Shown piece after piece: positions 55,622 to 64,000 of a stretch of DNA of 64,000 bases. The notes under the pieces were generated by a model. That model searched no databases. It saw only the letters and a program-made list of their open reading frames with translations, and was not told the origin of the DNA. Positions within the stretch are counted from its first letter, which is position 1; every line of letters begins with the position of its first letter. The position numbers and the translations under genes are program-made. Source of the stretch: Nilaparvata lugens (Eukaryota > Arthropoda > Insecta > Hemiptera > Delphacidae); the NCBI RefSeq assembly GCF_014356525.2, contig NC_052511.1:35803121-35867120 (forward strand). The letters run 5' to 3'.

Positions 55622-57397
55622 CGTCGTCGTCGTCTTCTTACAGGGGTAGGCATTAATACCTGTTCCGCCTTCAAACATTCTCCCACCTTTTTCTTGGTCT
55701 GCCAATACTTCTCCTCCCTTCTGGCTTGTAAGCAATGGCAGCTTTCGGGATTCTTCCGTTTCCCATTCTCTCAACGTGTTCTTTCCACTGTTGTCGATTC
55801 CCGTCAACTTGTTGAGGTATGGAGATTACATTGAGCTCTCTACGGATATCGATACTATAAAGCCTGTCCTCTCTGGTGCATCCCTTCACTGACCTTAAAA
55901 ATCTCATTTCGGCCGCCTGTAACCTGCTCCACTCCCTTCTCTTTGGTACCCAGGTTTCAGAGCCATACAAAAGTATAGGGACGGCCATTACTTTATAAAA
56001 TTTGAGTTTCGTCTCTTTACGGGCTTTATTTTTGAGAGTTCTGTTAATAGTTCCGCATATGTACTGGAATTTGTTAATTTTTGCATTCAAGTCGTGGTCT
56101 TCCTCGTATGTAATATCACATCCCAAATATTTGAAATGTGATACCTGTTCCAGTATTCTGTTGTTGAGAACTATTTTAGAACGTATTGGAGACTTTCCCA
56201 GAAACGCCATCACTTTTGTTTTGTGCAAGGAAATCTTCATGTTATATTCTGAGCTCAGGAGATGGAGTTGATATATTGCTCTTTGCAGATTGTCCTCTGA
56301 TTCCTGCAATATTACTTGATCATCTGCAAACCATAATGAATTGACAGCAATATTGTGTGTTAGTTGTATACCTGGGTGAATTTGTTGCTTCCACTTCCTA
56401 CAAAGGTCGTCCGCATAAATATTGAAGAGAGTTGGTGAGAGAGGACAACCCTGTCTCAAACCAACATTGATAACAATTTCTTCTGACTGGGAGCCTGAGC
56501 AGTCTAGGATTATTTCTATCTCACTGTACAAACTCTTGATGACTTCAACTAAATGAATTGGGAAACCTCGTTTGATCAACTTATCTAACAATAATTGACG
56601 ATTGACTTTATCAAAAGCTTTTTCGTAGTCCACGAATGCAAGGTGTGTCTCTAAATTGAATTCTACTCTTTTTGCTATGATCTGTTTCAATGAGAAAACA
56701 TCGTCCATACATGATCGGCCCTTTCTGAAACCAGCCTGCTCCTCTAGTAGAAGTACATCAGAGATTTTCCGAAGTCTATTGTTCAGAATTCTGCTGTACA
56801 ATTTATAGACATTGCTCAACAAGCATATACCTCTATAATTATTCGGGTCTTTTCTGCTCCCCTTCTTGAATAGAGATATTACTAAAGCCTTTCTCCACTC
56901 CTCAGGCACATAACGTGATGTCCAGCACATGTTGATTAGATGAAGCAGTCGAAATTTCAGTAATGTTCCGCCATATTTTAAAAGCTCCATATTTAGCAGA
57001 TCCACCCCAGTTGCCTTCCTATTTTTCGTTTTATTGAGGGCTTCTTCCAACTCATCAATGCTTATGAGATCAACATCACTCACTGGATCCATCCGCTGGT
57101 CAATACTTTCCATGACTGGCAAATCTTGGTCATACCACAGTTCTTTGTAGTGTTCAATCCATTCATGTTTGCTCACATTTTTTATCTCAGCCATTTCTTT
57201 GACCGTACTATTAAGGTGTCTCATCCATTTGTAAGCAACTTCCTGCCTGCCATGAAGGTCATCTTCTATTCCTGAGATGTATCTGTCCCATGAATCTTCA
57301 TGTGCTTTCCTAACAGTTGTTTTCGCTATATTACGTTTGAGCCGATAATTTTCTTTTGTGTGGTCTGTTGGTGACTGAAGGAGTTCCTTGTATGCTT
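55622..57397 (-). mobile_element. non-LTR retrotransposon, 5'-truncated, with ACG tail and target duplication
   Basis: The element reads on the minus strand from about 57397 to an ACG repeat at 55622-55633. TTCTAGAAACT at 55611-55621 recurs at about 57403-57413, a likely target-site duplication. The upstream endonuclease part is missing. A second, shorter family member at 50608 shares the same 3' end and tail. Clade not settled; the C-terminal domain is of a kind common in insect endonuclease-RT proteins. Confidence 0.85.
55671..57396 (-). CDS. reverse transcriptase of a non-LTR retrotransposon, N-terminally truncated
   Basis: The frame is open from about 57396 (first Met at 57224) to a stop at 55671, about 575 codons. 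It copies element RNA into DNA at a nicked target site. From the Met: RT motif 1-2 region about 110-170 (LFKKGSRKDPNNYRG, EEQAGFRKGRS); motif A FVDYEKAFD at 197-205; motif B GLRQGCPLSP at 255-264; motif C FADD at 299-302; thumb KYLG at 365-368; then YGSETW at 420 and a basic C-terminal region ending GRPRKRW. All three catalytic aspartates (199, 301, 302) are kept and there is no internal stop or frameshift. The usual N-terminal endonuclease is missing, as expected for 5' truncation on insertion, so it is not mobile by itself. The preserved frame implies recent insertion. Confidence 0.9.
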
Positions 57398-57462
57398 TCT
57401 AGTTCTAGAAACTTGATTTATTTTTTCAAAATTTACATTTACCAACTATTCTCCTTCCACAA

Positions 57463-58315
57463 TGGGCCATATGAATAGAGTTGAGCATTTGCTTATACTT
57501 CTAAAATATGGAGCATTTGCTTCATTTTCTATGAATAAACGTGAGCAAAACCTTTTGCTCATGCTCATCAAAAAAATAGTTTGAGCATTTGCTCAAAAGT
57601 AAAAGCTTATGCTCAAAAATGTATGAATAAACTAGAGCATTTGCTCAACTTTTGAAGCAAATGCTTCAAAAAGGTGAGTCTAGTCTGGAGCAGCTTTTCA
57701 CCTTTTGCTCATAGTAAAATGGCTCAACTAATTCGTGCGAGTAAGAAGAAACTTCGCCAGATACGATCACAACTAATAATTGAGGACTGTAAAACTCTTT
57801 TCAGATTCAACCATGATTTATATCACCATTATTCCTACAAAAGAATAAATACAAAAGATATAAAGATACCTAAAGATATAAAGAACTACCTGATATAAAG
57901 ATAGTCATCACAAAATAGGAAATAGGCATTTCAGAAGATGAGAGTGTAGACGATTATAAGAAGGCTAAGAAATTTTTCACGCTATTATTTAAAAATCCTA
58001 AACTCAACCAACCTAAAACTCAATTCATAAATAGAAAACAGAGCAGACGACGCAAACACAAGCGGTGCCTCCTACTTGCATATTTAGCGCTTCCGTGAGC
58101 TACAAAAACAAAGTAAGGCCACAAAAGCGAATCAGCTGATGAAAAATCTTTAAAATACGTGAGCATTTGCTCCAGAGTTCAGGAGCATAAGGTGAAGCTT
58201 ACTCATATAAAATGAGCAAATGCTTATGCTTCTACATAATGCTCATGAGCAAAACCTTATGCTCCATGATCTCTTGCTCATGAGCATTTGCTCTGGTTTT
58301 ATTTATATGGGCCAT
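57463..58315. mobile_element. 850-bp inverted-repeat element with GAGCATTTGCTC subterminal motifs
   Basis: ATGGGCCATATGAATA at the left and, on the complement, ATGGCCCATATAAATA at the right are the ends. The first 250 and last 170 bp hold over a dozen forms of GAGCATTTGCTC, GAGCAAAAGG and GCTTATGCTC in both orientations. No clear target duplication was found. The middle (57719-57898) has a 60-codon frame starting MAQLIRASKKKLRQIRSQL that I do not recognise. The layout is that of a non-autonomous DNA transposon whose motifs bind a transposase. Confidence 0.7.
57719..57901 (+). CDS. unrecognised short frame inside the GAGCATTTGCTC element
   Basis: ATG at 57719 sits in AAAATGGCT, a fair insect start context. 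The predicted 60-residue peptide is Lys/Arg-rich and probably helical at residues 3-25, with a Tyr/His cluster (DLYHHYSYKR) after it. It looks more protein-like than nearby frames. It could be the surviving 5' end of a transposase or a captured exon. No domain is recognised and it may be chance. Confidence 0.25.
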
Positions 58316-58319
58316 TATC

Positions 58320-58800
58320 TGTATCACAGTCTCCTATTCAATTTATTTACAAACTCAATCCTGATATCTTACCAATTTTTACCAAAGTTCTCCACACAGA
58401 CATCCAACAAACCAGATGAGAAACCACCCCACAGTTTGCGTGTATCGTAGCAACGCACCATAGAGCAATAAGTGTATAGAGTGACCCGATTACAAGCTAT
58501 TAGCCTGAACCAGATCATAGAGGAGGTGTCTCTCGCTACAAGCCGCGGTTTCCAGGTTAAAGGTTAACTCAACTTGCATTCAAAAAAGGTTAACCTACCT
58601 ACAACTGGTACGTGGTCGGCCGTTTTCATTTGAACGTCGGTTAAGTTTGACATTTGAAGTGTGCAACTTGATTTGGATCAATTTGCAAGATGAATAATGA
58701 GAGTTGGCTGTGTAATCATGTTAAGTGTAATTAACCTTTTACACGCGTACCAAATTGAAGTACCCACAGTGAGTAATTAACTTTTGAGAGAGAGTAACAT
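58320..58800. other. no feature seen
   Basis: Mixed-composition DNA without frames or repeats I recognise. Confidence 0.35.
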
Positions 58801-58802
58801 TA

Positions 58803-59340
58803 AGTTTGTGAACTTGGTAGACAGTTTCAAATCGTTTCGTCATAGGATAAAACAATCTTAATTTGTAGTAGGAGTTTTTAAATTTCTGAACTTGGTAGGC
58901 AATTTAAAATTGTTTGGTCAAATCGTTTCGTCATAGAATTAAACAAATCGGTGTAGTAGGAGTTTCTCTGGTTTCGTTATGATTGTGTCAGCTTGGAATT
59001 TAATTTAGATTTTCTGAAATCTATTCCCTTTTGAAATTGCAGAACCTACTTGCAATCATCATTCTACATGTAAATAAATTTAATGTTTTACGGTGGCTTG
59101 GGGAAGAATATATGAAATTCATGTTCAATTTGAACACAAAAACAAGTCTTTTGTTTTAAGACTTAAAACAATCTTAAGTTGTAGTAGGCCTACAGTTTTC
59201 TTTGGTTTCGTCATGATTGTGTCAGCTTTAAATTCCATTTAGATTCTTTGAAATCGATTCCCTTTTTAAATTACAGTACTCACTTCCAGTCATCATTTCA
59301 CATGTGAATAAATGTTTTACGGTGGTTTGGGGCATGGAGT
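58803..59340 (+). repeat. nested direct duplications
   Basis: AACTTGGTAGACAGTTTCAA and ATCGTTTCGTCATAG repeat at about 58813 and 58898. The larger block GTAGTAGGAGTTT ... GATTGTGTCAGCTT ... GTTTTACGGTGGCTTGGGG (58950-59105) repeats at 59178-59335. Confidence 0.75.
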
Positions 59341-59748
59341 AAAGACAATCTTTACGAGTCTCAAGGTTCCTTCTTTTGTGCTAGGAGTCATCATTTCAAA
59401 CGTGAATGAATGTTTTTTCATTGTAAAATACGATCAACTGACTGGAAAACTTTCGATTCTTGCTTGACTCATTCTGAGCTTATAGTCTTAGATTTGAGTC
59501 TTTCGAATACATGGCCTTTAATGGATGAAAAATATGTCTTGTCACTTAGGCCTACTCCTTTTTTTGGTATTAGTTTATTGATGTGATGCCAAAAATATGA
59601 ATGTTCAATGATTCTTACATCGGTATCATTCAATAACTTGCACATACAAGGTGTGTACAGTGAACAGCTGAAAATTCATCAACATTTTCAATGCAGAGCA
59701 TTTTCCCCTTACTTCTATTTTTTCGTTAATTCCGATTTTCATATGGAG
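59341..59748. other. no feature seen
   Basis: AT-rich DNA. The frame 59608-59832 runs into the adjacent mobile element. Confidence 0.35.
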
Positions 59749-60395
59749 ACTAGCTGTCAGGCTCGCTTCGCTCGCTCTATCCGTCTAGCCAGGGGGCTCC
59801 GCCCCCTGGACCCTCGACTGGATCGTCCATAAATGAGATCAGCAGTATTTTTATCATATGTTAGAACGATCCAGTCGGGGGTCCAGACTAAACGTCTGGC
59901 TAAACGGATATGGCAAGCGAAGCGAGCCTGACGGATAGTAATAGAATATTCCCAGGAATAGCTCTGATTAAAGTAGCAGTGCCCAATCAATTTTTCCGCG
60001 ATAAATGCATTCCAATCTTCAACTTGGTGCCAACCCAACAAAGTCAACTCAACATAATGCCAACCTGACAAAATTATTAATTTAGTTACTAGTTAACAAC
60101 TGTTTCGAAGAGGTACTCTCTCTAGATTATAGTTCTATATTAACATATGGTATGGCCTTTTTCCGATTATAATTAAGAGAATAAGAAGAATATACATGCT
60201 AGAAGACGAACTTTAAATCCTTAAAAACCACCCTTAGAGTTAAAATATTGCCAAAAGATTTCTTAGTGCACCTCTAAAGGGCCAACTGAACATACCTACC
60301 AAATTTGAACGTTTTTGGTCCGGTAGATTTTTAGTTCTGTGAGTGAGTGAGTCAGTCAGTCAGTGCCATTTCGCTTTCATTATATTATATAGATT
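59749..60395 (+). mobile_element. 640-bp mobile element, copy 2
   Basis: ACTAGCTGTCAGGCTCGCTT at the left, TATTATATAGATT at the right. It matches 16192-16835 along its full length with scattered substitutions and small indels, including GAACGTTTTTGGTCCGGTAG near the end. Its hairpin stem (AGGGGGCTCCGCCCCCTGGA) is more complete than in copy 1. Frames across it are by-products. Confidence 0.8.
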
Positions 60396-61050
60396 ATTAC
60401 TTCATGTATTGAATTGTTTGCATAAGAATTTCATGTTCAATTTGAATTTGAAGGCTTCGTGATCCAATTTCTCTCTACATAATAATAATACTTGATTTGT
60501 TTCTCTTCTAGGTATGTACACAATATCCATTCAATCAAAATTTTGATGGAAAATCCACACATACAAAAGGTAACGAAACCACTAATGTAATAGACAAAAT
60601 TAACGTTGGAATGCAATTCACCTGAATTAAACTATGTAAAATATGTTACAATATACGTTTGGATTTATAGAATTGTAGTATGAATATTGGAAAATGAACA
60701 GTTTTGGGCATGAATCTGTTGTATTTACATGTTCTTGTCACATGAGGAACGGTCATGTAGTATAATTTTACATGATGAGTAGGCTGTAAGCACTCTAAGA
60801 TATCAATTTTAAATAGGATAAAGCAGTTTCAACAACTTGTTGAATCTCCAACTAATAAAATGCTATCTGAATCCAGAGAGTATAGAAAGCAATGTTTCAT
60901 TCTATAACTCACTTTCTGGTTCAATCTTCTCGAATCGAATTGATGTCAATGAATCAAAGAGTAAATTAATGCAATAAATTTATTGGTAAATAAGAGAGAA
61001 GTATATACAAATACATAGAATGATTAATACCAGAAAACTCTACAAAACTC
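60396..61050. other. no gene; retroposon 3'-end motif near 60697-60740
   Basis: GAACAGTTTTGGGCATGAAT and CTGTTGTATTTAC at about 60697-60730 resemble the motif at 41292 and 53985. The rest is AT-rich with no content recognised. Confidence 0.4.
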
Positions 61051-61051
61051 C

Positions 61052-61230
61052 ACAAGAAAAATTATTTTCTCAAATCAAATCAAAATTTTTATTCACAATA
61101 CAAACAGTTGATGGTCCTGCCAAACGCGAAGGTTTTTCGGCGGGTGCCCAGTTACAGGAAAAAATTGAGTTACAAAAGATAAATAAACTTAGACAAAATA
61201 AATATTACACTTCAAAGATTTTAAGTAAAA
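61052..61230 (-). mobile_element. LINE-like 3' end, minus strand, TTTGA tail
   Basis: On the minus strand, GGGCACCCGCCGAAAAACCT and GGCAGGACCATCAACTG are followed by GTGAATAAAAATTTTGATTT and a GATTTGATTTGAG tail at 61066-61078. The 71-codon frame on the + strand is read backwards through this and is not a gene. Confidence 0.5.
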
Positions 61231-61679
61231 AATGAAAGAAAACTGATACAAGATGCAAAAATAAGAAATATACATCAGATTTTGATACAGAATTACAGTA
61301 ATGAAAAAAGGGAAAAATGAAAATTAATTAGAAAGGAATGAAATAATAAGGAAAAGGGAAAAATTGTATTACACAAGTAATAGTACATTTTTATCGTTGG
61401 GGCAGGCGGCAGTGACAATAAAAGGAAAATTTCAAAACTTCAGCCAGCAAAAATTGAAAAATTCTAATAATGTAAGCATATGCTGTCGTTTTTTTTAACT
61501 TCACGTTTCTTAAATTATGAGTACGTAATTGTAATATTATTAATTTTATAAATTGATTGTGCTGTTATTATTGAGATTTTAAACTTTTGATTGGTCATAA
61601 ATTTCCAACAATTCTAACCCGGAAGACACTATTACTATGCATTTCAACAACAACACAGAGTTCAATGAATGGCTTTAGT
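61231..61679. other. no feature seen
   Basis: AT-rich DNA, possibly more of the LINE-like element. Confidence 0.35.
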
Positions 61680-61769
61680 CAGATTCACTACATTCTGTCA
61701 GCATTTGTCAAATCAGAAGCATTATTGATGCTATTCATAAGAAATACTGACACTCAAAATTGAATCTCT
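61680..61769 (-). mobile_element. short palindromic MITE, copy 9
   Basis: CAGATTCACTACATTCTGTC and AGCATT at the left, AATACTGACACTCAAAATTG and AATCTC at the right. Interior AGAAGCATTATTGATGC is oriented as in copy 4. Confidence 0.75.
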
Positions 61770-61813
61770 TCATAACAACAATTAGGAAGTCGGTGGAAGC
61801 ATAACAAGAAAAG

Positions 61814-61905
61814 AGTGAGAATCATTTTTAACTGTCAACATTCCTCCCAAATTGCATCAATGATTATCATTCAACTAATGCTGACAGTATAAGTGAATCT
61901 TACTT
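61814..61905 (+). mobile_element. short palindromic MITE, copy 10
   Basis: AGTGAGAATCATTTTTAACT and GTCAACATT at the left, AATGCTGACAGTATAAGTGA and ATCTTACTT at the right. It lies 44 bp after copy 9, in the opposite interior orientation. Confidence 0.75.
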
Positions 61906-62470
61906 TATAGACTGTCATGATACATAGACTAGAATAGCTGCAAATGACTGCAGACTGATCATATAATTATAGAAGCAAAACTCAGGTGAAAATCCCATTT
62001 TATTACTAATTTTCAGGTGGTGCTTCATCGTTAAATTATCAGAAAATACCGGCTTCCTATTCATAGATAGAGGTGTAATTTAGCAAGGCTATGACGAGAG
62101 AACAATTAACGGAAATAGGGCTGTAGGTCTCTTCTGATAGCACATGAGTGTGATAAAAAGGTGATTAGTATAACCATTAGTAGAGGAATAGTTCACTTCG
62201 GTCTCAAAGGTCTTGAGAATTCTCAATATTTTTTACTGTACTTAAGAAAAAAAAGAAAGAGTCAAATCAATTTATTTGATTCATTTTTACAATATACATA
62301 CAATGAAATTACCATAGTTACTGAAATAATTACCATATAACTAAACACTCACATTCATACCCTGAAGAACATTTCAATATAGATGGAAAATAATCCCAAA
62401 GGTTACAAAAACCTGTTTGGGCAGAAAAAAAACTACTTAAAATAAACTTAGTCAGATCTTAGCTGAAGAC
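61906..62470. other. no feature seen
   Basis: AT-rich DNA without recognised content. Confidence 0.35.
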
Positions 62471-62473
62471 TGA

Positions 62474-63540
62474 TTGATTAACAGATTTATCGTCAAATAA
62501 GCCATTGGAAATCAGTAACACAAAAAATCAGTACCTACCTTAACAACTAATTATTTATTTATACATTGATACATACAATATCATTCACAATGAATGAATG
62601 ATTGGGAAAGGAGCAAATGCTTAAAGCCCAAAACTGTTCCTTTCTCAAATTTAGAAAGAAATGGTCCAAAAATAAGTTATGTTTACACTTCATGTTTACA
62701 CTTTATGTTTACACTCCCTTATCTAACGAATCTTCATCATGAACTCATGATTAGTGACAAGTTATTATTCACAAAAATCCTAAAAATGTGTAGAAGGTTA
62801 GATAAAAATGTCTTATTATCAGATTATCTAGAGAATCATTGGAAAAACCATGTAATAGGTCAAAATCCACAAAAAAACAGTAACAACTAATTATCAGATT
62901 ATCTCAAATTTCATCAGCAAACCCATGCAACAAGTCAGGATCCACAAAAATATCAGTAACAACTAATTCTCAAATTTCATCAACGAATGACTGATTAACA
63001 GATTTATCGCCAAATAAGCCACTCGAAATCAGTAACACAAAAAATCAGTACCGTAACAACCAATTATTTATTTATACATTGATAAACACGATATAATTCT
63101 CAATAAATTATGAATGATTGGGAAAGGAACAACTGGCTTAAAGCCCAAAACTGTTCCTTTCCCAAATTAAAAAAGAAATTTCTCAAAATAAGTTATGTTT
63201 ACACTTCATGACTATATCAGATTATCTAACGAATCTTCATCATGAACCCCAAGTGACAAGTTATTATTTACAAAAATCCTAAAAATGTGTAGAAGGTTAG
63301 ATAAAAATCGCTTATTATCAGATTATCTAAAATATCATTGGAAAAACCATGTAACAGGTCAAAATTCACAAAAAACAGTAACAACTAATTATCAGATTAT
63401 CTCAAATTTCATCAGTAAACCCATGTAACAAGTCAGGATCCACAAAAAACAGAAACAACTAATTATCAGATTATCTCAAATTTCATCAGCAAACCGATGT
63501 AACAAGTCAGGATCCACAAAAAATTGGAACCAACCCGAAA
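62474..63540. repeat. complex nested tandem duplication
   Basis: A block of about 525 bp containing GATTAACAGATTTATCG, TTATTTATTTATACATTGAT, GCCCAAAACTGTTCCTTTC and AATCCTAAAAATGTGTAGAA occurs from 62474 and again from 62994. Within and after it a unit of about 75-80 bp (AACTAATTATCAGATTATCT, AAATTTCATCAGCAAACC, AAGTCAGGATCCACAAAAA) repeats at least five times. The frame 62594-62890 lies in the repeat. The CCCAAAACTGTTCCTTTC pieces (62627 and 63146) are minus-strand copies of the retroposon 3'-end motif. Confidence 0.85.
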
Positions 63541-64000
63541 ATCTGAAGACAGTTACCTTTAATAACCGGTTTAATTGGTGATTTGTGGACTGATACCGAT
63601 AATATTCACATCGTTCTGATCGAAATTCAATCGATTATAGATCAAAAAACTTTCACCTGATTTCACTTGTCACACTGTATGTCGGTCCTATCACTATATT
63701 TCCAACGTATCACTATATTCGACACTACATTTCCATAGTAGAGGCGTACGTCAAGACAAGACACATGCTACATTGTATCAAAGCGAGCGGAAAAAAACCG
63801 AGAGCCTACTTTATTTTCAGGAAGAAATAATTCTAAATAATTGGACCGTTGCTTGGGAATTATATCGTTCACATCCTGGCAAAATAATGTTGTGATTCAA
63901 TTTAGGATTTGTTCCACGCTTGAGGGAATAATTCTGCTTCAATTTGGAATTATATTTGTGCTCTAAAGGAAAGAAAAATTTAATTTATCATATTTTCATG
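63541..64000. other. no feature seen
   Basis: AT-rich DNA to the window edge. AGTATCACTATATT-like short repeats lie near 63690-63720. Confidence 0.35.

Noticed and set aside
59757..60071. 104-codon minus-strand frame, similar to one at 16159-16425
   Set aside because: Both are readings of the same non-coding 640-bp element.
61020..61235. 71-codon plus-strand frame
   Set aside because: It reads backwards through a LINE-like 3' end with a TTTGA tail.
1..64000. tRNA or rRNA genes
   Set aside because: I found no convincing cloverleaf with A and B boxes and no rRNA-like stretch by eye. A tRNAscan and Rfam run would settle it.

Overview
This is an AT-rich, repeat-saturated stretch of animal nuclear DNA, best read as an insect genome. 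A sap-sucking hemipteran such as a planthopper is my guess from the style of the mobile elements and the defensin gene, but no sequence was compared with a database. There are no operons, no bacterial-type gene packing and almost no long open frames. The long frames that exist are retrotransposon reverse transcriptase or low-complexity artefacts.

The one host gene I can support is a two-exon insect-type defensin on the + strand. Exon 1 (4134-4212) encodes the signal peptide. Exon 2 (7933-8159) encodes an acidic propeptide and a six-cysteine, strongly basic C-terminal peptide with the CSalpha-beta spacing. A poly(A) signal follows at 8225. The 3.7-kb intron is packed with mobile DNA: a fold-back element, a LINE copy with an inverted 5' part, an AT palindrome and a doubled hairpin MITE.

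The rest is transposon debris and tandem duplications. Main families: (1) a non-LTR retrotransposon with an ACG-repeat tail, one long copy at 55622-57397 with all RT catalytic aspartates and one short copy at 50608; (2) fold-back or Penelope-like elements whose ends carry hammerhead-ribozyme-like cores, eight or more sites; (3) a palindromic MITE of about 92 bp, ten copies, mostly in adjacent pairs; (4) hairpin MITEs starting GGCCCGGTTGCA (7556, 15912, 17819) or AGGTGCGTACAG (34255, 49373); (5) a 500-bp MITE with TTA target duplications (20053); (6) a 640-bp element present twice (16192, 59749); (7) an 850-bp inverted-repeat element with many GAGCATTTGCTC-like subterminal motifs (57463). Local tandem duplications occur at 2546, 19650, 24945, 27110, 29162, 30412, 34437, 48061, 58803 and 62474. 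Purine/pyrimidine microsatellites are long at 580-1660, 10640-12420, 18600-19360, 52022-52096 and 55185-55270.

The most unusual signal is the hammerhead-like set. Three diverged sequence families keep the same order: stem I, CUGANGA-like box, stem II, GAAA, a four-base palindrome (CUAG, CAUG or CCGG), then UH. That is the layout expected of dimeric minimal hammerhead ribozymes of Penelope-like elements.
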